A model generated the notes under the pieces. It was not told the origin of the DNA and made no database searches. It was given only the letters and a program-made list of their open reading frames with translations. This document shows positions 39,621 through 48,700 of a DNA stretch of 64,000 nucleotides, piece by piece (the first letter of the stretch is position 1; every line of letters starts with the position of its first letter). Both the position numbers and the translations under genes were made by a program. The stretch comes from Massilia phyllostachyos (GTDB lineage Bacteria > Pseudomonadota > Gammaproteobacteria > Burkholderiales > Burkholderiaceae_D): positions 620,001 to 684,000 of the forward strand of contig NZ_JAJNOC010000001.1 of the NCBI RefSeq assembly GCF_021044825.1. Direction: 5' to 3'.

Positions 39621-40364
39621 ATGTTCCAGAATCCCTTCAGCCTGCACGGCAAGACCGTGCTCGTGACCGGCGCCTCGAGCGGCATCGGGCGCGCGGTCGC
39701 GGTCGAATGCGCGCGCGCCGGCGCCTGCCTGGTCATCACCGGCCGCGACCGGCCGCGCCTCGATGACACCCTGGCCCTGCTGGCCGCGCCGGCCGAGGGC
39801 GCGCACCAGGCGGTGACCGCCGACCTGACCGATGCCGGGCAGCTGGCGCAGCTGGTGGCCGCCGTCGGCCAGCTCGACGGCGTGGTGTTCGCCGCCGGCA
39901 CCCACGGCACCTCGCCGGTGCGCATGTTCCGCCAGGCCCACCTGGAATCGGTGATGGCCACCAACTACATCGCGCCGGCCATGCTGACGCAGAAGCTGCT
40001 GTTCCAGAAGAAGCTGCGCAACGGGGCCTCGCTGGTCTACGTGTCGTCGATCTCGGTCCATACCGGCACCGTGGGCGTCGGTCCGTATTGCGCCTCGAAA
40101 GCGGCGCTGGAAGGCTTCATGCGCGCGCTGGCGCTGGAGGTCGCGCCGCGCGGCATGCGCGCCAACGCCCTGGCGCCAGGCCTGGTCGACACCCCGCTGG
40201 TATCCTGGGCCGAGGAGTGGTTCGCCGAGCAGGAAAAGAAGTACCCGCTCGGCCTGGGCAAACCGGAAGACGTGGCCTGGGGCGCGGTCTACCTGCTGGC
40301 CGACGCCAGCCGCAAGGTCACCGGCATCCACCTGCACCTCGACGGGGGCATCGTATGGACCTGA
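39621..40364 (+). CDS. SDR-family oxidoreductase
   Basis: A 247-aa protein with TGASSGIGRA, Ser in VYVSSISV and YCASK. It is a paralogue of the gene just before it and probably arose by local duplication. Two tandem reductases suggest either two reduction steps or a heteromeric pair. Start at 39621 (MFQNPFSLHGKTVL). The end overlaps the next gene by 10 bp. Confidence 0.87.
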   Translation: MFQNPFSLHGKTVLVTGASSGIGRAVAVECARAGACLVITGRDRPRLDDTLALLAAPAEGAHQAVTADLTDAGQLAQLVAAVGQLDGVVFAAGTHGTSPVRMFRQAHLESVMATNYIAPAMLTQKLLFQKKLRNGASLVYVSSISVHTGTVGVGPYCASKAALEGFMRALALEVAPRGMRANALAPGLVDTPLVSWAEEWFAEQEKKYPLGLGKPEDVAWGAVYLLADASRKVTGIHLHLDGGIVWT

Positions 40365-41008
40365 GCCCGGATCCGGCCTTGCGGCGCATCCTGGTCATCA
40401 GCGCGGGCGGTTTCGGCCGCACCATCCACGGCATGGTGCGCGACGATCCCGCCAGCGGCAAGGAATGGCGCATCGCCGGCTTCCTCGACAGCCGTCCCGA
40501 GATGGCCGGCAAGACCGCGCTGCCGATCGTCGGCGATCCGCTTACCTACCAGCGCCAGCCGGGCGAGGAATTCATCTGCGCGCTGGGCGACCCGCGCCAG
40601 CGCCGCCGCTTCGCCGCGCCACTGCTGGCGCAGGGCGCCGTGTTCATGAACCTGTGCACCGGCCTGATCGACTACGGCGGCCCGGTCATGGGCCAGGGCT
40701 GCATCTTCGAACAGCACGTGCGCACCGGCGTCGACCTGCGCATGGGCGACTTCGTGATCGTCCAGTCGACCACCATCATCGGCTACGAAGTGCGGATCGG
40801 CTCCTACGTGACGATCGGCAGCTTCGTCTTCGTCGGCGGCGGCGCCGAGATCGGCGACGACGTGATCATCCATCCGCACGCCACCATCCTGCCCGGCGTG
40901 AAGCTCGGCGCAGGCAGCGTGATCGGCGCGGGCAGCGTCGTCATCAAGGACGTGCCGCCCGGCGTCACCATGATGGGCAATCCCGCCCGGATCTTCCAGT
41001 TCAAGTAA
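40355..41008 (+). CDS. NeuD/PglD-family sugar O- or N-acyltransferase
   Basis: A 217-aa protein with an N-terminal Rossmann-like nucleotide-sugar-binding domain (ILVISAGGFGRTIHGMV) and a left-handed beta-helix of hexapeptide repeats. It ends with GSVVIKDVPPGVTMMGNPARIFQ. The family acylates the 4-amino group of UDP- or dTDP-bound amino-dideoxy sugars. Here the acyl donor might be the product carried on the nearby ACP, which is an inference. The ATG at 40355 lies inside the previous gene. Confidence 0.88.
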   Translation: MDLSPDPALRRILVISAGGFGRTIHGMVRDDPASGKEWRIAGFLDSRPEMAGKTALPIVGDPLTYQRQPGEEFICALGDPRQRRRFAAPLLAQGAVFMNLCTGLIDYGGPVMGQGCIFEQHVRTGVDLRMGDFVIVQSTTIIGYEVRIGSYVTIGSFVFVGGGAEIGDDVIIHPHATILPGVKLGAGSVIGAGSVVIKDVPPGVTMMGNPARIFQFK

Positions 41009-42178
41009 ATGCATACCCGGATACCGCCGCAAGCCTACATCGACCAGGAATGGTTCGAACGTGAGCGCGACCTGCTGTTCAAGCCGCTCTGGCAATTCAT
41101 CGCGCCCAGGACGATGCTCGACAAGCCGAACGCCTTCGTCACCCGCACCCTGTTCGGGATGCCGATCGTGGTGCAGAACATGAAGGGCGAGCTGCGCGCC
41201 TTCGAAAACGTCTGCCCGCACCGCCAGAACCCGATCCAGCTGCAGCCGCATGGCGTGCGCCCGCTGTTCTGCGGCTACCACGGCTGGAGCTTCGGCCAGG
41301 ACGGGGCGCCCGTGAACATCCCGTTCGAAGACACGATCTACCGCTTCACGCCGCAGGAAAAGGAGTGCCTGCACCTGCGTCGCTTCGCGCTCGAAACCGT
41401 GGGCAACCTGGTGTTCATCAACCTGTCGCCGCAGCCGCTGCCGATCGAGGAGCAGTTCGGCGCCGACTATCTCGCCTACCTGGCCAGCGCGTCGGAAGCC
41501 TTCGACAGCGAGGTGATCATGACCACCTACGATGCGCGCTTCAACTGGAAGCTGGTGTACGAAAACCTGCGCGACGCCAACCACGCGCGCTACGTGCACT
41601 CGCGCACCCTGTACCAGGAAACCCGCTTCCAGCCGGTCATCAACGAAGACAACCTGGCGCTGCTGCGCCGCATGGAACGGGCCGGCGACATCACCGACCG
41701 TGGCCAGGCGCTGGCGGCCCTGCGCTCCTTCAGCACCGGCGGGCGCGACGCGCCGCTGGAGCAGGAACCGGCGAATGCCTGGCACCCGCTGGTCGAGCGC
41801 TTCCGCGACCGCGACGGCGAGCACCATGACGACTATTACAACTGGCTGCCGTTCCCGAACATGCACATCGCGTCGGCCAACGGCGGCTATTCCTTCACCA
41901 TCGAGCATCACATTCCGGTGTCGCCCGGCCGCACCGAGATGATCGTGTACTACATGACCGCGAAGAAGAAGCGGCCATATGCGGCGTCGGCGGCGGTGCT
42001 GCACGCGACCATGATGGGGGCGGACAAGGTGCTGCGCGAGGATATCGACGTCATGGAAGACATCCAGCGCACGCTGCATCCGGCCGCCTGCCACGCCAGC
42101 CTCGGCGAATACGAGTCCGAGAACGCGATCATCCATCACTGGTACATGAACCTCATGGAGGGGAAATTTGTCCTGTAA
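41009..42178 (+). CDS. Rieske non-haem iron oxygenase, alpha subunit type
   Basis: A 389-aa oxygenase. The Rieske [2Fe-2S] ligands are Cys69, His71 (NVCPHRQN) and Cys88, His91 (FCGYHGWSF). The mononuclear iron site is in YENLRDANHARYVH. The family hydroxylates, demethylates or desaturates its substrate and needs a reductase that is not encoded here. The ATG directly follows the previous stop. Finding such an enzyme in an ACP-sugar operon suggests oxidation of the acyl chain or the sugar. Confidence 0.9.
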   Translation: MHTRIPPQAYIDQEWFERERDLLFKPLWQFIAPRTMLDKPNAFVTRTLFGMPIVVQNMKGELRAFENVCPHRQNPIQLQPHGVRPLFCGYHGWSFGQDGAPVNIPFEDTIYRFTPQEKECLHLRRFALETVGNLVFINLSPQPLPIEEQFGADYLAYLASASEAFDSEVIMTTYDARFNWKLVYENLRDANHARYVHSRTLYQETRFQPVINEDNLALLRRMERAGDITDRGQALAALRSFSTGGRDAPLEQEPANAWHPLVERFRDRDGEHHDDYYNWLPFPNMHIASANGGYSFTIEHHIPVSPGRTEMIVYYMTAKKKRPYAASAAVLHATMMGADKVLREDIDVMEDIQRTLHPAACHASLGEYESENAIIHHWYMNLMEGKFVL

Positions 42179-42791
42179 ATTCGTGGTCGGCACGGGCGCC
42201 GCACTGGACTGGGCGATGGGCGCCTGGCGCGAAGCCGCGCCCGAACTGGAACTGGTGCCGCTGGCGATGACCTCGATCGCCGATGCCGCCGAGGTCGAGG
42301 CGCTGCTGGCGGGACGCGCGCTGGCCGGCGCGACCGCCTTCGTGACCTTCGACGCATTGCACCTGAATTTCGCGCGCCTGGAGCGCATGGGCGCCTTCCG
42401 CATGCACGGCCTGCGCATGCCGCCGCTGGTCTGCCGCGGCGCCATCATCAGCGACAGCGCGAAGATTTCCGAGAACAGCTACGTCGGGCCGGGCGCCATC
42501 GTCGGTCAGGGCGTCAAGGTCGGCTTCAATACCGTGATCGGCGCCGGCGCCCGCATCGGTCACGGCGCCAGCATCGGCAACTCCTGCTGGATCGAGGATG
42601 GCGTCGTGGTGGGACGCGCGGTGAAACTCGGCGCCCACGTCACGCTGGGCGGCGGGGTGGTGGTCGCCAACGAGGTCGAGATCGGCAAGCTGTGCGTGGT
42701 CGACAAGCCGATGCGGGTCGATGCCGACATCGCGGCCAGGACCTTCATCCAGGCGTCGCATGCCAATCCGATGGTGATCGTCGGCGAATAA
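42168..42791 (+). CDS. Hexapeptide-repeat acyltransferase, NeuD-like
   Basis: A 207-aa protein with a short N-terminal domain (KFVVGTGAALDWAMGAWREA) and a beta-helix with repeats such as GAIISDSAKISENSYVGPGAIVGQGVKVG. The start is TTG at 42168, chosen because GGAGGGG lies just upstream and the previous stop is 11 bp downstream. It is the second putative acyltransferase in this operon. It lacks the usual sugar-binding GGHG, so the acceptor is unclear. Confidence 0.78.
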   Translation: MSCKFVVGTGAALDWAMGAWREAAPELELVPLAMTSIADAAEVEALLAGRALAGATAFVTFDALHLNFARLERMGAFRMHGLRMPPLVCRGAIISDSAKISENSYVGPGAIVGQGVKVGFNTVIGAGARIGHGASIGNSCWIEDGVVVGRAVKLGAHVTLGGGVVVANEVEIGKLCVVDKPMRVDADIAARTFIQASHANPMVIVGE

Positions 42792-42828
42792 GCCCTGCAG
42801 CCGGAGGCCGGCTTGCAGGGAGGTCGAA

Positions 42829-43800
42829 TCAGGCGCCGAACAGCGCGGGCGTCAGGATCGCCGCCACCAGATTGCTGGCCGTCGTATCCGGCTGGCGCAG
42901 CAGGATGCGGTACTGGCGCCCCTGGCAGGCATCCGCGACGGCGACATAGTCGATGATCGAGCGCCGCATGAAGAACACAGCCGACAGCAGCGCGCCGGCC
43001 GGCAGGACCGGCGCCGTCGATCCGCTCAGCAGGATCGATCGCGGGTCCCGCGCCGCCTCATCGCGGGCGAAAGGCGCCAGGCAGTCGGACAGGCTGCGGC
43101 GATAGAACTCGGCGCGCCCGCCCAGGTCCGCCATGGCAGCCTCGCTCACGCTCACGGTGAACGATGCGTTCGCATCGTGATGCTTCAGCTTCAGGATGGC
43201 GTCGAGGAACAGGCGTGGCGTATCGAGCACGATCAGGTGCCTGAGCAGGCCTTGCCGGCCCAGATCGAGCAGGATCGTGAAGACCGCGCTGTCCGGCGTA
43301 TCGTCCTGGTCGAAGCCGATCAGGTGGTGCCATTCCGAATGGCGGAAGACGCCGTCGAGCGTGGCGGCCAGCCTGCTCGATGCCGGGTCCAGGAAATGCT
43401 GGTCGAAGGGGCCGGGTGCAGGCCGGGTCTTGAGCTTCCTGATGTCGCTCGCCTTGATGCCCTCGACCGGCAGCTGCAACGCGTCCTGCCGGTCGTCGCC
43501 GATCAGGCGATCGAGGAAGGCCGGGATGCCGACGAGCGGGATGCCTTGCGCCGCGAAGAACGTGGCCAGCTCTTGTTGCAGCGCGGGATTGGCCGCCGTA
43601 TCGAGGACGGTGTCGTCCGGCCCGACGGCCTCCCGGGCCGCCTCGAAGTCGAGCACGGGAATGCCCTCGATATCGTCGGGCACTTTTTTCGGGTACACGA
43701 TGCCGGCCAGCGCCATGCCGTTCAGGCGCAGGAATTTCTTGAAATAGTTCTCATGCGGCTTCTGGAGCGACCACCCCGCAGCGAAGGTTTTCATAGTCAT
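42829..43800 (-). CDS. Unknown protein of the glycan island
   Basis: A 323-aa protein starting MTMKTFAAGWSLQKPHENYF. The N-terminal 100 residues look like a small Rossmann-type domain (LAGIVYPKKVPDDIEGIPVLDF, DDTVLDTAANPALQQELATFF), with weak likeness to the front part of the FkbM protein at 44485. The rest (ILLDLGRQGLLRHLIVLDTPRLFLDAILKLKHHD) is unassigned, and no catalytic motif is recognised. Its ATG overlaps the methyltransferase stop (ATGA), so it is translated with that gene. Confidence 0.7.
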   Translation of the reverse strand: MTMKTFAAGWSLQKPHENYFKKFLRLNGMALAGIVYPKKVPDDIEGIPVLDFEAAREAVGPDDTVLDTAANPALQQELATFFAAQGIPLVGIPAFLDRLIGDDRQDALQLPVEGIKASDIRKLKTRPAPGPFDQHFLDPASSRLAATLDGVFRHSEWHHLIGFDQDDTPDSAVFTILLDLGRQGLLRHLIVLDTPRLFLDAILKLKHHDANASFTVSVSEAAMADLGGRAEFYRRSLSDCLAPFARDEAARDPRSILLSGSTAPVLPAGALLSAVFFMRRSIIDYVAVADACQGRQYRILLRQPDTTASNLVAAILTPALFGA

Positions 43801-44456
43801 TTCTTCTGGAACTCGAAAAATAGGGTGTCGCCGGCCTCGAGGTCGAGCGGGCGCTGGTTGTCGATCTGGTAGGGATAGAACAGCCGCGCCACGCCGTCCT
43901 TGTAGGCCTGGCACGAGGTCGAAAACGCGGCGATCTCGGCCAGCCCGTAGCGTTCGGCGAGTGCGCGCACCTCGGCCGGCTGGAAATGCTTGTAGTGCCA
44001 GATGTAGCCGTCATAGGGCATGGTGTCCTGGTTCGGCGACGAGATGAACAGCCGCCCGCCCGGTTTCAGCGCTTTCGCCAGGGTCCAGAAGAAGGTCTCG
44101 AAGTCCTTGACGTGCTCGATCGACTCCAGGCTGGCGATGAAATCGAAGGCGGCCTCCGGCAATTCGAAGGGGAACAGCTTGTTCGCGAAGATCACATTGG
44201 ACGCGTTCAGTTTCCGGTTCGCGAAATCGATCGCATCCTTCGAGCCGTCGATCGCGAGGATGGTCGCGTTCAGCCCTTGCGACATCAGCATCGCGCCGTA
44301 GCCGGAACCGCAGAACACGTCCGCGCCGAACAGGCTTCCCTCCTGTCCGGCCATGCGCTCGACCACGTATTGATAGCGCCACAGGTGGTCGCCGCCGATG
44401 AGCGTCAAGTCGAAGGACCCATAGCGCTCGCCGCTTTTCAGTGAATAGTCTTTCAT
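43797..44456 (-). CDS. Class I SAM-dependent methyltransferase
   Basis: A 219-aa methyltransferase. The SAM-binding loop is in GADVFCGSGYGAML, followed by ILAIDGSKDAIDFAN. SLESIEHVKDFETFFWTLAKALKPGGRLFISSPN is the post-I to motif IV region. The substrate is probably a sugar or lipid-linked glycan of this island. It lies 28 bp after the FkbM gene and overlaps the next gene by 4 bp. Confidence 0.88.
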   Translation of the reverse strand: MKDYSLKSGERYGSFDLTLIGGDHLWRYQYVVERMAGQEGSLFGADVFCGSGYGAMLMSQGLNATILAIDGSKDAIDFANRKLNASNVIFANKLFPFELPEAAFDFIASLESIEHVKDFETFFWTLAKALKPGGRLFISSPNQDTMPYDGYIWHYKHFQPAEVRALAERYGLAEIAAFSTSCQAYKDGVARLFYPYQIDNQRPLDLEAGDTLFFEFQKK

Positions 44457-44484
44457 TTCTCCGGGTTTTCCTTGGACCGATCGA

Positions 44485-45720
44485 TCAGTAGAAGTACAGG
44501 CAGGTGTCCCAACGGTCTTCCGTGTGGTGGCGCAGGCCGATCCGGTAGTCCGGCGCGACCGTGTCGATGAAGGCGGGGATCCCCAGCAGGTCGGTGGAGC
44601 GGTGGTAGCCCGAGACCATCAGCTTGGGGCGGGCGTCGCGGATCACGCCGGCTGCGCCCTTCAATGCAGCCAGTTCGGAACCCTCGACGTCCATCTTGAT
44701 GATGGTCGGCTTGTCGTCGACGATGTCGTCGACGCGCCGTACCCGCACGTAGTCGGCGCGCGGGACGTCGGGCGCCCCGCTTGCGGGCAGCACCGCGCTG
44801 CCATGGTTGCCCAGGTGCTGGAAGGGGACCTCGTCGTCATGCTCGCCGACGGCGCACTGGTGCAGCGTCAGCTTGGCGGCAATGTCGGTGCCGGCGTACT
44901 TCCTGAGAAGGACCTGCAGGCCGGCGATGTTCAGGCGGTCCGGCTCGATCATCCAGGAACGGTCGAAGCGTCCCTGGGTGGCGCTGTTCAGGGCATTGGT
45001 CGATTCGCCGACCGAGGCGCCGCAGTCGACCATCCTTTCGTGCGCCGAGAGCGAAAACAGGCCGCTGCGGAAGTACAGCGTCGGAATCGGACGGGCCACG
45101 CTCAGCAGCCATTCGGGATTGCCGGTCAGGTGGAAACCCAGCACGCCGTACAGGGTCTCGGCGGAATAGCGGTCGCCCATGCGCTGCGCCAGCTTGTGGT
45201 AGGACTGGACGTTCTCGCCGATCACGCTGCCCCAGTCGGCGACACGGTGGTCCAGGGTGTCGTTCAGGTCGAACGCGCGCGCGCCCTGCTCGAAGGTCAT
45301 GCACGGGATGCCGTGGTTGCGGCACAGGTCGTCGAAGTAGCGCTTGGAGAAGTCCGCGCGGCAGGCGTTGATGGTGACGATGTCGGGATCCTGCCGGGCC
45401 ATCGCCAGCAAGCCGTCGGTGGTCGTGATGTCGACGCCGTAGTACTGCTCGCCGCGGCGTGCGCGGAAGTCGTCGACTACCGCGAGGAGCTTGCCGCGCT
45501 GGCCGAGCGCGCTCATGAAGTTGGCGCCGAAGTGGCTGCGGCCCAGCATGACGATGGGGGTATCGGCGCCGCGGCGCGACAGGATCTCGCGGGCGCGTGC
45601 CGGTACGCAGAACAGCGGATCCTTGCGGTACAACTCGGCGGTGGCCAGGAAGGCGTCCTCGGGATCGAAGTTTCCGAGCCCGAGATGGGAGACGAGGGAA
45701 TCGGTGGTGAAGGACTGCAT
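44485..45720 (-). CDS. FkbM-family methyltransferase
   Basis: A 411-aa protein. The N-terminal third is a separate domain (PIVMLGRSHFGANFMSALGQRGKLLAVVDDF). The C-terminal part is an FkbM methyltransferase with MVDCGASVGESTNAL, IIKMDVEGSELAALKGA and KLMVSGYHR. This family O-methylates sugars and other metabolites. Start at 45720 follows AAAGGAAC. The gene is 11 bp after the OGT-aminotransferase fusion. Confidence 0.88.
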   Translation of the reverse strand: MQSFTTDSLVSHLGLGNFDPEDAFLATAELYRKDPLFCVPARAREILSRRGADTPIVMLGRSHFGANFMSALGQRGKLLAVVDDFRARRGEQYYGVDITTTDGLLAMARQDPDIVTINACRADFSKRYFDDLCRNHGIPCMTFEQGARAFDLNDTLDHRVADWGSVIGENVQSYHKLAQRMGDRYSAETLYGVLGFHLTGNPEWLLSVARPIPTLYFRSGLFSLSAHERMVDCGASVGESTNALNSATQGRFDRSWMIEPDRLNIAGLQVLLRKYAGTDIAAKLTLHQCAVGEHDDEVPFQHLGNHGSAVLPASGAPDVPRADYVRVRRVDDIVDDKPTIIKMDVEGSELAALKGAAGVIRDARPKLMVSGYHRSTDLLGIPAFIDTVAPDYRIGLRHHTEDRWDTCLYFY

Positions 45721-45731
45721 GGGTGTTCCTT

Positions 45732-48700
45732 TCAGGAGGATTTGATCAGGCTGGCGATGCTGTCGATGGCGCCTGGTTCCAGCCCCGGATAGATCGGCAG
45801 GCACAGCACCTGGCGCGCCGCCGCCGCCGCCTGCGGCAGGTTCTCCGGCGCGGCCGAGGCAATCCCCTGGTACATGGGGAAGTCGCTGATCAATGGGTAG
45901 AAGTAACGGCGCGCATGGATGCCGGCGTCGCGCAGCTTCTGGTAGAGGCCGTCGCGTCCGAGCGGGTAGTCGTCGCCCACCAGGATCGGGAAGTAGCCGT
46001 CGTTCGCCTCGTGCACGGGGGCGGGCATGCAGCGCACGCCCGGCACGCCGGCCAGCAGGCGGCGGTAGTGCGCGGCGACGGCGCGCCGCTTGCCGATCGC
46101 GGCGTCGACGCCCTTGAGCTGCAGCAGTCCGCAGGCGGCGCTGACCTCGTTCATCTTGCCGTTGATGCCGGCGGCGACTACCGTTACTTCGTCGGCGATG
46201 CCGAAATTCTTCAGGTGGTCGATGTGCTGCTTCATCGCGGCGTCGCGGCAGACGATGGCGCCGCCCTCGAAGGTGTTGAAGACCTTGGTGGCATGGAAGC
46301 TGAGCACCGACAGGTCGCCGTGGCGCAGGATGCTGCGGCCGTCCTGGCGCACCCCGAAGGCGTGGGCGGCATCGTAGATCACCTTCAGGCCGTGCCTCTT
46401 GGCGATGGCCTCGATGCGCTCGACGTCGCAGGGATTGCCGTAGCAGTGCACCGGCATGATCGCCGTGGTGCGTGGCGTGATCGCGGCTTCGATGCGGGCC
46501 GGGTCGAGGTTGAAGGTGGCCGGGTCGATGTCGGCGAACACCGGCTGCAGGCCGTTCCACAGCAGGGCGTTGGCGGTGGCGACGAAGGAATAGGGCGTGG
46601 TGACGACCTCGCCGCCGATGCCGAGCGCCTGCAGCGCCGTCATCAGCGCGATGGTGCCGTTGGTGAACAGCGACACGTGCTCGACGCCCAGGTACTCGCA
46701 CAGCGCCGCCTCGAACTGCTGGTGGAATTGCCCGCCATTGGTCAGGAACTTGCTGTCCCAGATCTGCTCGAGCGCGGCGACGAAGTCCTGCAGCGGCGGC
46801 AGTTCGGGCTGGGTCACGTAGATAGGGGGCGGCGCCGGCGCCGGGACGACCGGGTCGGCCACCGGTTCCATGTACAGCGGCGCCTCGAAGCTGGCCGTGG
46901 GCAGCCCGGCGCACCAGCGCCGCCACATCAGGCGCAGCGCATGCTCGACGCCGTCGGCCACCAGCACCATGTCCGTCGACGAAGCCGCCGGGAAGCGGCG
47001 GCGCATGTTGGCGCGCAGGACCGCCAGCGCTGGCAAGTCGGCGCAGGCGGCCAGGCCGCGCGCCACGAAATCGTCGGCGTCGTGGCCGATGAACTGGGGC
47101 AGGCGCTTGTGCTCGAGGATGCAGGCGCTCTGGCGCCCGGCGGCGGTGTCGCCGGCCAGGGTCAGCGTCGGCACGCCCATGTAAAGCGCATGCAGGGTGG
47201 TGGTGCCGCCCGAATACGGGAAGGTGTCGAGGTTGATGTCGACCGCATTGTGCAGGGCCAGGTAGTCGCGCATGCCGGTGCGCGGATGGCAGCGCACGCG
47301 CGCCCTGTCGATGCCTTCCTCCTCCAGCCAGGCCAGCAGCGCTTCCTGGCCGCCGCCTTCCGGCAGGCCCGCGACCAGCAGCCGGGAGGCAGGCAGGGCG
47401 CGCAGCAGGCGGCCCCACGCGGCCGCCACCTGGCGGCTGATCTTGCTGATCCGGTTGAAGCTGCCGAAAGTGACGTGGCCGTTCGCCAGTGCCGGCAGCG
47501 GGGCCAGGTCGGGCGCATCGGGCGCCGGCTGGAATGGCGCCGACGCCGGCAGGTGCACCAGCTTTTCGGTGAACAGGTGGTCGAACTGCCCGGGCGGCAG
47601 GATGTGGCGGTCGGTCAGGTAGTAATCCATCGCCGCCAGGCCGGTGCTGAACGGGTAGCCGATCCAGGTCGCCTGCAGCGGCGCCGGCTTGCGTGCGAAC
47701 ACGGGCAACCGGTTGTGCGCGGTGTGGCCGGCCAGGTCGATCAGGATGTCGATGCCGTCGGCGCGGATCGCCGCTGCCAGCGCGTCGTCATCCAGCTGTG
47801 CGGCGTCGACCCACCCGTCCATGTAGCCGCGCAGGCGTTCGCTCACCGCATCCCGGGCCGGATAGGTATAGTAGGCGTACAGCGCCACGCCCGGGCGGCC
47901 GCACAGCTGCCGCAGCACCGGTTCGATGAAGCTGGTCAGCGCGTGGTGGCGCAGGTCGCCCGACACGAAGCCGATGCGCAGGCGGCGTTCCGGCTCGCGG
48001 CCGTTGTCCCAGCCGCGCGGCGCGCCGAGACGTTCTTCCAGCCGGCGTCCGAAGGCGCGGTGGGCGGCGAACAGTTCGTCCGCGGCGACGCCCTCCATCT
48101 GGCTCATGCAGAACAGCATATTGCTGTGCGCATCCGTGAAGTCGGGCCGCTGCGCCAGCACCTTGCGGTAGGCCGCCACCGCCTCGGCCGCGCGGCCCTG
48201 GCGCGCCAGGATCGCGGCCAGGGTATTGCCGGCGTCGGCGTCGAGCGGATCGAGCGCCACGGCGCTGCGCGCGCTGGCCAGCGCGGCTTCCAGACGCCCC
48301 ATTTCCATCAGGGTCACCGCCAGGTTGTTGTGCGCGCTGGCGCTGTCCGGCTGCAGGGATATCCCGCGCAGCAGCACCTGCTCGGCCTCGGCCAGGCGGC
48401 CGGCCAGTTTCAGCAGCATGCCGAAGTTGCTGACGGTCTCGGGGTCGTCCGGGCCGCGCTCGGCGGCGGCGCCCATGGCGGCGACCGCGGCGGCGATGTC
48501 GCCGCGCAGGTGGTGGATGGCGCCCAGCAGCTTGAAGCCGAAGGGATGCTGCGGATAGTTCGCGGCCAGCGCCTGCGCGGTGGCGTGGGCGGCGTCCAGC
48601 CGCCCCTGCGCGAACAGGTCGCTGGCGGCGTCGATCGCCTGCGCGTCCGGCGCCCCGGCCGCCGCCAGCTGGCGCGCGATCGCGTCCACCGCCTCGCCCT

